Source: Verrucomicrobiota bacterium (GTDB lineage Bacteria > Verrucomicrobiota > Verrucomicrobiia > Limisphaerales > CAZBKV01). Taken from it: a DNA stretch of 12,392 nt. How positions within the stretch are numbered: the stretch's first letter is position 1; each line of letters begins with the position of its first letter. The stretch is from assembly GCA_021160185.1 (NCBI GenBank), contig JAGHDA010000224.1, positions 1 to 12,392 on the forward strand, read 5' to 3'. The position numbers and the translations under genes are program-made. The notes below the pieces were generated by a model. That model ran no database searches. It was not told the DNA's origin and saw only the letters and a list, made by a program, of their open reading frames with translations. Positions 1-7,289 of this stretch are shown piece by piece.

Positions 1-111
1 CTGGAGGCCGATGGGCCCGCGGATGGGAGGCGCCTTTTCTCCCGCCCCGACGCTCAGGCATACAGCCGCCGCCGCGGCGCCGAACCATAGGGCAATGCGT
101 TTTCGTTGCAT
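1..111 (-). CDS. N-terminal fragment of a probable secreted protein (cut by left edge)
   Basis: An open frame starts at an ATG read on the minus strand at 111-109 and stays open for 37 codons to the window edge. It begins with a basic n-region (MQRKRIALW), then an alanine-rich hydrophobic core (about residues 8-22, GAAAAAVCLSVGAG), and then a polar stretch (EKAPPIRG). This is the layout of a Sec signal peptide, with cleavage plausible near residue 24. It lies 62 bases downstream of the stop of the SGNH/TPR gene on the same strand, so it may be the next gene of that unit. There is no clear Shine-Dalgarno upstream. The product cannot be identified from 37 residues. The call rests on the signal-peptide pattern and gene order only. 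Confidence 0.5.
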   Translation of the reverse strand, partial: MQRKRIALWFGAAAAAVCLSVGAGEKAPPIRGPIGLQ

Positions 112-145
112 GCCGGAAATTGAACATCAATTCGGCGAAAAGCAA

Positions 146-160
146 AGCGGAAAGACCGCT
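146..160 (-). terminator. Possible weak hairpin terminator after the SGNH/TPR gene
   Basis: Just past the TGA at 176-174, the minus strand reads AGCGG, a 5-base loop, CCGCT, then TTGCTTTTCG. This is a 5-bp stem followed by a T-rich but interrupted tail. It could weaken transcription into the downstream signal-peptide gene. The stem is short and the tail imperfect, so this is a tentative call. Confidence 0.25.
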
Positions 161-173
161 CGCGCCCGGCGGC

Positions 174-2504
174 TCAAGAGCCTCCTTCCTTTCCCCCGGC
201 AGGCGGCGACTCGGCAGGGGCGGCCTTCTGGAGCAGCTCCTGGATCATCTCCAGATACTTTTGGGCCTTCTGGTTCTGGGGATCCAACTCCAGGACCCGT
301 TGGAAGGCCTGAGCCGCCTGGATCGGCCGGTTGAGCTTGGCCAACGCCACCCCCAGATTCAAAAAGGCCAGCGGATAATCGGGTCGAAGCCGCGCCGCGG
401 CGGCGAATTGCCTCGCCGCCTCGGCCACTTGATCGCGCGCAGCCAGCTCGACGCCGTACAAGTAGCGCGCTTTCCACGAATTGGGGCTCAGTTCGACGGC
501 CTTTTTCAAATCCTTGAAGGCCTCCTCCCGCCGCCCTTGCGCAGCGACCACGTCGCCCAGATTTAAATACAAGAGCCCCGATTCGGGGTGATCCTGAAGC
601 AGGGTCCGGAAAACCTTCTCCGCTTCGGCGTAACGCCCTTGGCGGGCCTCAATGAGGCCAAGCTCCAGACGGGCCTGAAGGAAATCGGGCCGCTGCGCCA
701 GAACGGCATCAAGCATCGCGCAAGCCTCCTCGTAACGCTTCAACCTCGCCAAAGCCCGCCCCTGATAAAACTTCGGCAGGAAATGCCACGGCCAAAGCTT
801 GCCCAAGACCTCCCACTGCTTCAGGGCGTCCTCATATTGGTTGTTGGCCTCGAGAAACTCGCCGAAGTTTTCACGAAGCCAGGGATCGTCGGGACGGCGG
901 CGCACGGCGTCCTCGTACACAGCTCGCGCGTCGAAATAAGCCGCGGGTTGGAGCTTCTGACGCGTCAAAGCCAGGCGGATCATGAGGGAGGCCACGTTGC
1001 GAAGATGGTAAGGGCGGCTGGTGTAGGGCGGGCCCTGGATGCGATTGAGCATGGTCTCGTAAACGGCGGCGCGGTTCCAGTCCGTCAACCCCAAGCGCCG
1101 CGCGCAGGTGTCGAAATCAGCCCAGCCGGATCGGGCCTCGGCTTTAAATCTTTCAGGCAGCAGCGGAGCCAATCCCTTCGCAAACACCCTCGCCAACCGA
1201 TAATTTCCTTCAAAGTTCAGGTGCACGTGCTCGTAAAAGCTCTCCTCGCCCGGCAGCCCCGTCGGCTCGCCTTTGCCCATCTCCTGCGCGGCGTCCACAA
1301 ACCCGGCCGCTTCCGACGCCTCCTCGCGAACGACCCCGTTGATCAAGGAATCGGCCCGGAAGGGAAGCGTGTCCAAATCGCGCGCGCGGAGGAACGCGGC
1401 CCTCGCCGCCTCGGAGTTCGTCGCCGCCAAGGCCGACCTGGCCAAGCGAAACTGCGTGGCGGCGTCTTGGGGGTGGACAGCGGCCGCCTTCTGAAACGCC
1501 TCCATCGCCGCGAGAAAGTTGGTGCGCGCCAACGCATTCGTCCCCGCCGCCGTCAGTTTGATCCACTCATCCCGGCGAGCCGGAGGAAGCCCGTTGGTTC
1601 CCAACGAACCGAACGGCCCGCAATTCCGCAAGTTGACCGCCACGGTGCTCAGCAACACCGGCGCGCCCGCGCGCCGGGCGCAACCAAGCATCGCCCGCAA
1701 GTTGGCGCGGAAATTGGCCGCCGCGCGCCGGCGCGCCGACGCGTCGGGCGGGATCCGAACGTCCGACAAGGTCCGAATGCCCTGCCACTTCGCAGGCGCT
1801 CCTCCCCCGAGCCGCCGCGCCGCCGCCGCCAGCCACTGGCCCAATCGAAAGCGCTTGAGAGCCAGGACGAGCCGGACCCAGCGGACATCCGGCGCCTTGG
1901 CGCCGAGCTTGCCGGCCGCTCCGTAAGGGCCCATCATCTCGTTGTTGCCCGCGTAGATCACCCACGCGTCGCCCCCCAATCGCGCGCACTCGGCCGCAAT
2001 CAAACGGAGAGCATGGGAGTTGACCGCCGTCATGGCCGCCGGGATCACCTGGAATTTTGTCTTGGGATAGCGCTCCTGGAGCAGAACTTCCAGGAACCGC
2101 CACACTCCGCATCCCGGCCGCGGATCGCCCAAGGCCGCGGACTCGCCGAAGAGAAAGATGCGACAGGTGTTCGTCCCCTTTTCAGGGAAAAAGGCAAACG
2201 GCGTGGGCGTGCGCGCGATCTTGGGCGGGAAGAAAAGCCACCCGAACCGCTCGTTGGTGATCAACGCCCGCTTGCCGTCGATTTGGGTCGGGACGAAGAA
2301 CGTCGTCGGATACCCGTATCCGGCCAGGCGCATCCCCAACTCGGCGGCGGCCAGGACCGCCAGGGGCAGGCACAACGCGACCGCCCGGAACAGCCAACGC
2401 TTGCCCCGCGGCGCCGTCCGCTCAGGAGGCGGTTCCGCCCGCGGCTTCGGCTCCTCTGCAGGCGGATCGGTCCTTTTTTTCCTCTTCGTTTTTTTTCGGC
2501 CCAA
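174..2504 (-). CDS. Membrane-anchored SGNH-hydrolase-like protein with TPR repeats
   Basis: 776 residues. A lysine/arginine- and proline-rich cytoplasmic tail (1-36) is followed by one membrane helix (about 37-58), which places the rest outside the cytoplasm. An SGNH-like domain spans about 112-445: block I appears as FGESAALGD with Ser122 as the expected nucleophile, block III as YAGNNE (186-189), and the histidine block as EHVHLNFEGN, with Glu425 where Asp is usual and His428 as the likely catalytic base. A TPR-like helical insert (about 320-380) interrupts this domain. From about 522 to 760 there are roughly six or seven TPR units (for example YEEACAMLDAVLAQRPD and YAEAEKVFRTLLQDHPE). The start is TTG: an in-frame TGA lies three codons upstream, and the first internal Met (58) is already past the membrane helix. 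Substrate is unknown. The family is plausible as an esterase or acyl-transfer enzyme of the cell surface with a protein-binding TPR arm, but that is inference. Confidence 0.85.
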   Translation of the reverse strand: MGRKKTKRKKRTDPPAEEPKPRAEPPPERTAPRGKRWLFRAVALCLPLAVLAAAELGMRLAGYGYPTTFFVPTQIDGKRALITNERFGWLFFPPKIARTPTPFAFFPEKGTNTCRIFLFGESAALGDPRPGCGVWRFLEVLLQERYPKTKFQVIPAAMTAVNSHALRLIAAECARLGGDAWVIYAGNNEMMGPYGAAGKLGAKAPDVRWVRLVLALKRFRLGQWLAAAARRLGGGAPAKWQGIRTLSDVRIPPDASARRRAAANFRANLRAMLGCARRAGAPVLLSTVAVNLRNCGPFGSLGTNGLPPARRDEWIKLTAAGTNALARTNFLAAMEAFQKAAAVHPQDAATQFRLARSALAATNSEAARAAFLRARDLDTLPFRADSLINGVVREEASEAAGFVDAAQEMGKGEPTGLPGEESFYEHVHLNFEGNYRLARVFAKGLAPLLPERFKAEARSGWADFDTCARRLGLTDWNRAAVYETMLNRIQGPPYTSRPYHLRNVASLMIRLALTRQKLQPAAYFDARAVYEDAVRRRPDDPWLRENFGEFLEANNQYEDALKQWEVLGKLWPWHFLPKFYQGRALARLKRYEEACAMLDAVLAQRPDFLQARLELGLIEARQGRYAEAEKVFRTLLQDHPESGLLYLNLGDVVAAQGRREEAFKDLKKAVELSPNSWKARYLYGVELAARDQVAEAARQFAAAARLRPDYPLAFLNLGVALAKLNRPIQAAQAFQRVLELDPQNQKAQKYLEMIQELLQKAAPAESPPAGGKEGGS

Positions 2505-2600
2505 CGCCGCTCAAGTTAGAAGCCCCCCGCGCTTTTTTCGAGGAGGAAAGCGAAACGAAGCCGCACGGCCGCGCCGGCGCGGGTTCGAGCGGCGCGCCGG

Positions 2601-2617
2601 GGGCGTTTGACACGCCC
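2601..2617 (-). terminator. Perfect stem-loop at the end of the GNAT gene
   Basis: GGGCGT, a 5-base loop, and ACGCCC form a perfect 6-bp stem immediately after (overlapping by one base) the TAG of the acetyltransferase gene on the minus strand. There is no T-tract after it; the following bases are GC-rich. It may be a weak terminator, an RNA-stabilising 3' hairpin, or chance in GC-rich DNA. The rest of the gap up to the TTG start of the next gene (2505-2600) shows no convincing promoter. Confidence 0.3.
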
Positions 2618-3315
2618 TATTCTCCCGCAGGCGCCGGCTCGCGGGCCAGGCGGGCGTAGTAGCATGTGTCCGCCCACTTGCCGTCGACCAGGCGGTCCTG
2701 GAGAAACTCGCCTTCGCGGCGCATGCCCGCCTTTTCCAGCATGCGAACGGCCGCCTCGTTGCGGCTGTCGCACGAGGCGACCAACCGATGCAGGCCGATG
2801 CCCTCGAAGCAAAACTTGAAGAGGCCCTGCAACGCCTCAACGGCCAGCCCCTGGCGCTGAAACCGGGGATGGACGCGAACCCACACCGAAGCGACCAGGT
2901 GCGCTGCGTCTTCGAATTGGAGCCTAAGGACGCCGACCGTCTTCTCGTCCTCCCGCCGCGTCACGGCGAGGTAAAGCGGCTGGCCGGCGGCGAAATTCCT
3001 CCCCTGGTCCGCCTCCAGCCACGCGCAAAGCCGGGCCTCGTCCATCGGCTCTCCGGGTTCGTAGTAATAAACGTCCGGATCCGCCAGAAACTCGAGCAGG
3101 TCCTTCCAATCCCTGGCGTGGAGGCGACGGAGCAGCAGCCGCGGGGTTTGGATGGGCAGCGGCAACGGCTTGCCCGGCTGACCGTCAGCCTCGGGCACAA
3201 CCACGTTTCCCCCGCAGCCCGGACATCCCTGGACCGTGCCTGCGAACTCTTTCAGGTAATCCACGCTCCCGCCGCAATGCGGGCACTGAAAACTGATGAA
3301 ATCATCGTCAATCAT
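2617..3315 (-). CDS. Zinc-ribbon-fused GNAT acetyltransferase (RimJ/RimL-like)
   Basis: 232 residues. The N-terminus carries a zinc-ribbon-like knuckle pair, CPHC (11-14) and CPGC (31-34), followed by a short linker and a GNAT domain from about residue 55. The GNAT domain opens with the usual strand TPRLLLRRL. It has the acetyl-CoA-binding motif as VRVHPRFQRQGLA (146-158) and the C-terminal DSRNEAAVRMLEKAGMRREG segment typical of RimJ/RimL-type N-acetyltransferases. The likely reaction is transfer of acetyl from acetyl-CoA to a protein N-terminus or small amine; the acceptor is unknown. I chose the ATG at 3315 because the zinc ribbon starts right after it. The upstream in-frame extension to 3372 is low-complexity Arg/Gly and lies in the divergent promoter region. 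The gene is transcribed away from the ACIII operon and has no evident functional link to it. Confidence 0.85.
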   Translation of the reverse strand: MIDDDFISFQCPHCGGSVDYLKEFAGTVQGCPGCGGNVVVPEADGQPGKPLPLPIQTPRLLLRRLHARDWKDLLEFLADPDVYYYEPGEPMDEARLCAWLEADQGRNFAAGQPLYLAVTRREDEKTVGVLRLQFEDAAHLVASVWVRVHPRFQRQGLAVEALQGLFKFCFEGIGLHRLVASCDSRNEAAVRMLEKAGMRREGEFLQDRLVDGKWADTCYYARLAREPAPAGE

Positions 3316-3528
3316 GGCTTCGCTTCGCGCTCTGCGCCCGGGACGGCCCCTGCGCGCCTGCGTTGCGCCCAAAAGCTCTCTGTGCTTGCGCGGCCGTCAG
3401 AATGCGCGAGCGAGACCCGCCTGTCGAGCGCTTTAGGTTGCGTTCGAGGGGCGGGCAAGGCAGGCTAAACGCCTTGAGCGAGCCGGGCGGCGGCGGCCGC
3501 GCCGGAGATCCGATCGCCGAAGGGAAAA
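3316..3528. promoter_or_regulatory. Divergent intergenic region holding the ACIII operon promoter
   Basis: These 213 bases separate the start of the minus-strand acetyltransferase from the start of actA. No convincing coding region is seen. The operon promoter, and probably that of the acetyltransferase, must lie here by position, but I cannot pick out a -35/-10 pair with confidence. A perfect 6-bp inverted repeat (CAAGGC at 3456-3461 and GCCTTG at 3471-3476, 9-base loop) sits about 53 bases before actA, in the likely leader. A purine-rich GAAGGGAAAA just before the actA ATG is a plausible weak ribosome binding site. Confidence 0.4.
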
Positions 3529-4182
3529 ATGCGGGGAAGCGTTCCCAAGCCGACCGCGCGAACGCCGCGGCATATCGCGGCGGCCGCGCTTGTTTCCCTC
3601 GGCGCGGCGGCGGCGGCTCTGGCGTACTACTTCACCCCCGAATACTCCCGCGTCGGCTACGCCCCCATCCAGCCGGTCGCCTTCTCCCATCGAACCCATG
3701 TTGGAGAATTAGGGATGGACTGCCGCTACTGTCACGACGCGGCGGAACGGGCGGAGCGCGCCAACCTGCCCCCCGCCTCGACGTGCATGGACTGCCACAA
3801 CCAAATCCTGATAGACGATCCGCGCTTGGCGCCTCTCCAGGAAGCGGTTCAGACCGAGCGCCCCTTGCCCTGGATCCGCGTCCATGCGCTGCCGGACTAT
3901 GTCGCTTTCAGTCACGCGGCTCATCTGCGTCGAGGCGTGGCGTGCGTGGAATGCCACGGCCGAGTGGACCGGACGGACCGCACCCGCGAGGAAAAGTCGC
4001 TGAGCATGCGCTTTTGCCTCGACTGCCACCGCGCCCCGGAAACGCGCCTGCGTCCGCTGGAGAAGGTGTTCGATCCGACCTGGACCCCCCCCAAGGGCGA
4101 AGAAGGCGCGGCCCTCAGCAAAGCCCTTGCGCGAAGATGGAGCGTCCGGCGACTGACCGATTGTTCGGCGTGCCACCGATGA
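3529..4182 (+). CDS. actA: ACIII subunit ActA, membrane-anchored pentaheme cytochrome c
   Basis: 217 residues. A basic N-terminus is followed by one hydrophobic helix (about 15-34), which acts as signal or anchor and exports the rest. Five CxxCH heme-c sites are visible: CRYCH (65-69), CMDCH (86-90), CVECH (139-143), CLDCH (163-167) and CSACH (212-216), the last ending one residue before the C-terminus. Surrounding motifs (AFSHRTHVGE, PWIRVHALPDYVAFSHAAH) match the ActA family and supply distal histidines. In ACIII the ActA hemes carry electrons from the ActB clusters towards ActE or the terminal oxidase. The stop overlaps the actB start by ATGA (4179-4182), so translation is probably coupled. 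It is the first gene of the operon. The start ATG is preceded by a weak purine-rich site, and the helix begins soon after it. Confidence 0.93.
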   Translation: MRGSVPKPTARTPRHIAAAALVSLGAAAAALAYYFTPEYSRVGYAPIQPVAFSHRTHVGELGMDCRYCHDAAERAERANLPPASTCMDCHNQILIDDPRLAPLQEAVQTERPLPWIRVHALPDYVAFSHAAHLRRGVACVECHGRVDRTDRTREEKSLSMRFCLDCHRAPETRLRPLEKVFDPTWTPPKGEEGAALSKALARRWSVRRLTDCSACHR

Positions 4183-7100
4183 GGCAGAAAGCCGACAACG
4201 CAACCCGCCGCGGACCCGCCGATCCTGCGGGCGACGACCCCTTTGCAGCCGCCGGCCTCTCCCGCCGCCGGTTCATGGAGCTGATGTCCGCTTCCATGCT
4301 CTTGGCCGGGGCGGGCCTCACCGGGTGCCGTCGGCCGGAAGAAGAGCTCATTCCGTTTCTCTCCCCGCCTGAAGGCTACGCCCACGACGCCGCGCGCTTC
4401 TACGCCGCCTGTCTGCCAGGCGAGGAAGAGGCTGTCCCTCTGCTGCTCAAGTGCTACGAAGGCCGGCCGATCAAGGTCGAAGGCAACCCGCGGCATCCGC
4501 TCCACCGCGCCTTGAGCGGCCCCGACCATCCAAACTGGGGCGGCGCGCCCGCTTTCGCCCAGGCCGCCATTCTGAGCTTGTACGATCCGGACCGCGCCCG
4601 CCGCTTCGCGCGCGACGGCAAAACAGTCTCCCGCGAGACAGCCTGGGATTACCTGGCTTCGTTAGGCGCGCGATTCCGCCAGGAGGAAGGCCGCGGGCTC
4701 GCCTTCCTTGTGGAAAGACGCCCCTCGCCTACGCGCGATCGCCTTTTGCGAATCCTAGCCGCCCAATTTCCAAAAGCTTCCTGGCACGAATGGTCGGCCG
4801 CGCCGAATCCCGGCCGGCGAGCGATCGAAACGCTTTTCGGACGCGCCGCGCGCCCCCTGCCCCATCCCGAAAGGGCTTCGCGCGTGCTGGCGCTGGACGC
4901 CGACCTGGTAGGCGAGGAGGAAGCGGCCTGGCTCTGGACGCGGGCGCTGGCCAACGCCCGCCGTCTTGGCGCGGGCAGGGATCCGTTCCGACTCTACGCC
5001 CTGGAAACGCAAGCCTCGCTCACAGGCGAGCGGGCCGATCACCGGCTCGGTCTGCGGCCGAGCCTTTTGCGGGCGGCGGCGGCGCGGCTGCTCCAACTAG
5101 CCGCCGCGGACGCCCAAGGCGAGCCGTGGGAGGCGTTCCGCGCCCTTCCGCTCGAACGGGCGGCCGCTGGGCTGGATTCCTTGGCTCGCGCTTGGGTGGA
5201 GGCGTGTTGGGAGGATCTGGCCGCGCGCCGGGGCCGGGCCCTCGTCTGGGCCGGAAGCCGCCAACCTCCGGAAATTCACCTGATCGCATGGACGCTGAAC
5301 ATGCGGCTGGGCGCGCCGGGCCGCGCGCTCGACCTTCTCCCGGAACCCTCCGCGCCGGCCGCCTCCGCCGCGGAGCTCCTGAGCCGCCTCGAGAAAGGCG
5401 AAGTCCGCGCGCTGATCATCCTGGGCGCAAACCCGGTCTACGCCGCGCCGGGAAGCCAGGACTGGCCCGGGGCGCTGCGAAAGGCGGGCGAAGTTCTCCG
5501 CCTGGCCTCTTACGAAGATGAGACGTTCCCCTATTGTCAGTGGCACTTTCCGGAAGCGCACCCCTTCGAGTCATGGAGCGATTGCCGGACCTCGGACGGG
5601 AGCTGGTGCGTCGTTCAGCCTGGCGTGAAGCCGTTGTTCGGAGGCGCGACAGCGATTGAATTCCTTGCGCGCTTGGGCGGGCTGCCCGAGACCGATCCCC
5701 TCCGCCTCGTCCGGCAAACCTTCCGGGAGGCGCTTGGCGCGAGGGACTTCGAGGCGGCCTGGCGGCGGATTCTGCAGCAAGGTTTCTGGGAAGGAGCGGC
5801 CCCGAAACCAATCGCGCCCGCGCCGCGTTGGGAAGCGGCCCTCGCTACGCTCCGGAAAGCGCTCGAGCAAACGCCGGAGACCGGCCCCATCGAGCTTACC
5901 CTTCGCCGCGACCTGAAGGTCGGCAACGGACGCTGGGCGAACAACGCGTGGCTCCTCGAGGCCCCGGATCCCCTCACGCAAGTGGCCTGGGAAAACGCTC
6001 TGCTTCTGGGCCCGGAAACGGCGCGCCGGCTTGGCCTGGCTCCGTGGGATCCGGAAACCGCGGAAGCGCCGACGGCGCGCCTTCGGATCGGCGAGCGCGC
6101 CCTCGAGTTGCCGGTCTGGATCGAACCGGCCATGCCCGAAGGCGCGGCCGCCGCCGCCCTGGGCTGGGGCCGAACCCGCGCGGGCCGGGTCGGCTCTGGA
6201 CGCGGGGTCAATCTTTATCCCCTGCGTCCGGATTCGGAAACGTATCAGCTCTTCTCTGCGCGCGTGGAGCCGACGGGCCGCAAGGCGCGCCTTGCGTGCG
6301 TCCAGGGCCACTGGGACCTGGACAGCCTCCCGCTCTTCCAGAAAGAGAGGCCCCGGACGGCGGCCCGCCGCCTGTACGAGAATCCCCTCGCCGAGCGCGC
6401 CGCGCAGGAGCCCTGCCAATGGGGCATGGCGATCGACCTGAACGCGTGCGTCGGCTGCGGCGCCTGCGTAATCGCTTGCCAGGCCGAGAACAATATCCCG
6501 GTCGTCGGCAAAGACCAGGTTCTGCGCCGCCGTGAGATGCACTGGATTCGGATCGAGCGGTACCGCCTGCCCCGAGCGGAAGAGGCGGCGCGGCCGATCC
6601 GCCTGCCGATGCTCTGCCAGCATTGCGAAGACGCTCCGTGCGAATACGTCTGCCCATTCAACGCCACCGTTCATGACGCGCAGGGCCTGAACCTGATGGT
6701 GTACAACCGATGCGGCGGGGCAAGATATTGTTCCAACAACTGCCCGTACAAAGTGCGGCGCTTCAATTTCTTCGATTACCTTGCGCGCACCGCGTGGCAA
6801 ACCGCCTTCGGCGCGCCAAGCCCGGCCGCCGCTTCGGACGGAACCGCCGGCAGGGAGCCTTCCTCTTCTCGCGAGCCGCGGGAACTTTTCCGTCTCCACG
6901 CCAACCCCCAGGTCACCGTGCGGATGCGCGGCGTGATGGAAAAATGCACCTTCTGCGTCCAGCGCATCGAGGAGGCCAAGGTTCGCAAGAAACTCGCCGC
7001 CTCCTCCCCTGTGGAGGCAATTCTTCGCGACGGCGAGGTCGCTCCGGCCTGCGAGCAGGCGTGCCCGGCCGGCGCCGTCGTCTTCGGCAACCTGAACGAC

Positions 7101-7289
7101 CCGCAAAGCCGAGCGGCCCGGATGCACCGGGATCCCCGGGCGTTCCGCGTCCTCGAATCGCTGGGGACGCGGCCGCGCGTGGCCTACCTGGCAAGCAAGG
7201 GCAATCCCAATCCCCGAGTCGTTGCGATCGAGCGCCGGATGGCGGCGCGCGTCGGCGACGTTTCTAAACCCGCTCCGTCTCCGTCATGA
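4179..7289 (+). CDS. actB: ACIII subunit ActB, molybdopterin-like domain fused to iron-sulfur domain
   Basis: 1036 residues, normal for fused ActB. The N-terminus has a twin-arginine motif SRRRF (28-32), a hydrophobic stretch, and LTGC with Cys50, a lipobox-like site. It is therefore probably exported folded by Tat and may be lipid-anchored. Residues of about 55-730 resemble the molybdopterin oxidoreductase fold; in characterised ACIII this domain carries no Mo cofactor. The C-terminal ferredoxin-like domain has 15 cluster cysteines: 757, 760, 763, 767; 813, 816, 821, 825; 845, 851, 855; and 923, 926, 958, 962. That count fits the known three [4Fe-4S] plus one [3Fe-4S] set. The start at 4179 is supported by the ATGA overlap with actA and by the Tat signal. 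The frame is open for 816 bases upstream, but that stretch overlaps actA in another frame and is not used. ActB accepts electrons from the quinol subunits and passes them to ActA. Confidence 0.95.
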   Translation: MRQKADNATRRGPADPAGDDPFAAAGLSRRRFMELMSASMLLAGAGLTGCRRPEEELIPFLSPPEGYAHDAARFYAACLPGEEEAVPLLLKCYEGRPIKVEGNPRHPLHRALSGPDHPNWGGAPAFAQAAILSLYDPDRARRFARDGKTVSRETAWDYLASLGARFRQEEGRGLAFLVERRPSPTRDRLLRILAAQFPKASWHEWSAAPNPGRRAIETLFGRAARPLPHPERASRVLALDADLVGEEEAAWLWTRALANARRLGAGRDPFRLYALETQASLTGERADHRLGLRPSLLRAAAARLLQLAAADAQGEPWEAFRALPLERAAAGLDSLARAWVEACWEDLAARRGRALVWAGSRQPPEIHLIAWTLNMRLGAPGRALDLLPEPSAPAASAAELLSRLEKGEVRALIILGANPVYAAPGSQDWPGALRKAGEVLRLASYEDETFPYCQWHFPEAHPFESWSDCRTSDGSWCVVQPGVKPLFGGATAIEFLARLGGLPETDPLRLVRQTFREALGARDFEAAWRRILQQGFWEGAAPKPIAPAPRWEAALATLRKALEQTPETGPIELTLRRDLKVGNGRWANNAWLLEAPDPLTQVAWENALLLGPETARRLGLAPWDPETAEAPTARLRIGERALELPVWIEPAMPEGAAAAALGWGRTRAGRVGSGRGVNLYPLRPDSETYQLFSARVEPTGRKARLACVQGHWDLDSLPLFQKERPRTAARRLYENPLAERAAQEPCQWGMAIDLNACVGCGACVIACQAENNIPVVGKDQVLRRREMHWIRIERYRLPRAEEAARPIRLPMLCQHCEDAPCEYVCPFNATVHDAQGLNLMVYNRCGGARYCSNNCPYKVRRFNFFDYLARTAWQTAFGAPSPAAASDGTAGREPSSSREPRELFRLHANPQVTVRMRGVMEKCTFCVQRIEEAKVRKKLAASSPVEAILRDGEVAPACEQACPAGAVVFGNLNDPQSRAARMHRDPRAFRVLESLGTRPRVAYLASKGNPNPRVVAIERRMAARVGDVSKPAPSPS

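Noticed and set aside
588..2519. 643-codon open frame on the plus strand antisense to the SGNH/TPR gene
   Set aside because: Rich in Arg, Pro and Gly with no recognisable domain; the minus-strand frame has a membrane helix, SGNH blocks and TPRs. Long antisense frames are expected in GC-rich DNA.
2422..2613. 63-codon minus-strand frame beginning with GTG at 2613
   Set aside because: Low-complexity, overlaps the start of the SGNH/TPR gene, and shows no domain. Kept only as the neighbouring frame relevant to the A-run finding.
3316..3372. Longer start for the GNAT gene (19 more residues)
   Set aside because: The added residues are low-complexity Arg/Gly and enter the divergent promoter region; the ATG at 3315 directly precedes the zinc ribbon.
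3363..4178. Upstream in-frame extension of actB
   Set aside because: It overlaps all of actA in another frame, is low-complexity and Arg/Pro-rich, and would bury the Tat signal. The ATG at 4179 is right.
5571..7127. 518-codon open frame on the minus strand across actB
   Set aside because: Arg/Ala/Gly-rich without domains, and exactly opposite the iron-sulfur domain of actB, whose motifs are clear.
4179..7289. ActB as a catalytic molybdenum enzyme
   Set aside because: The ACIII context, the missing N-terminal iron-sulfur cysteine set of true Mo-bisPGD enzymes and the C-terminal four-cluster domain identify it as ActB, whose Mo-like domain is known to be cofactor-free.
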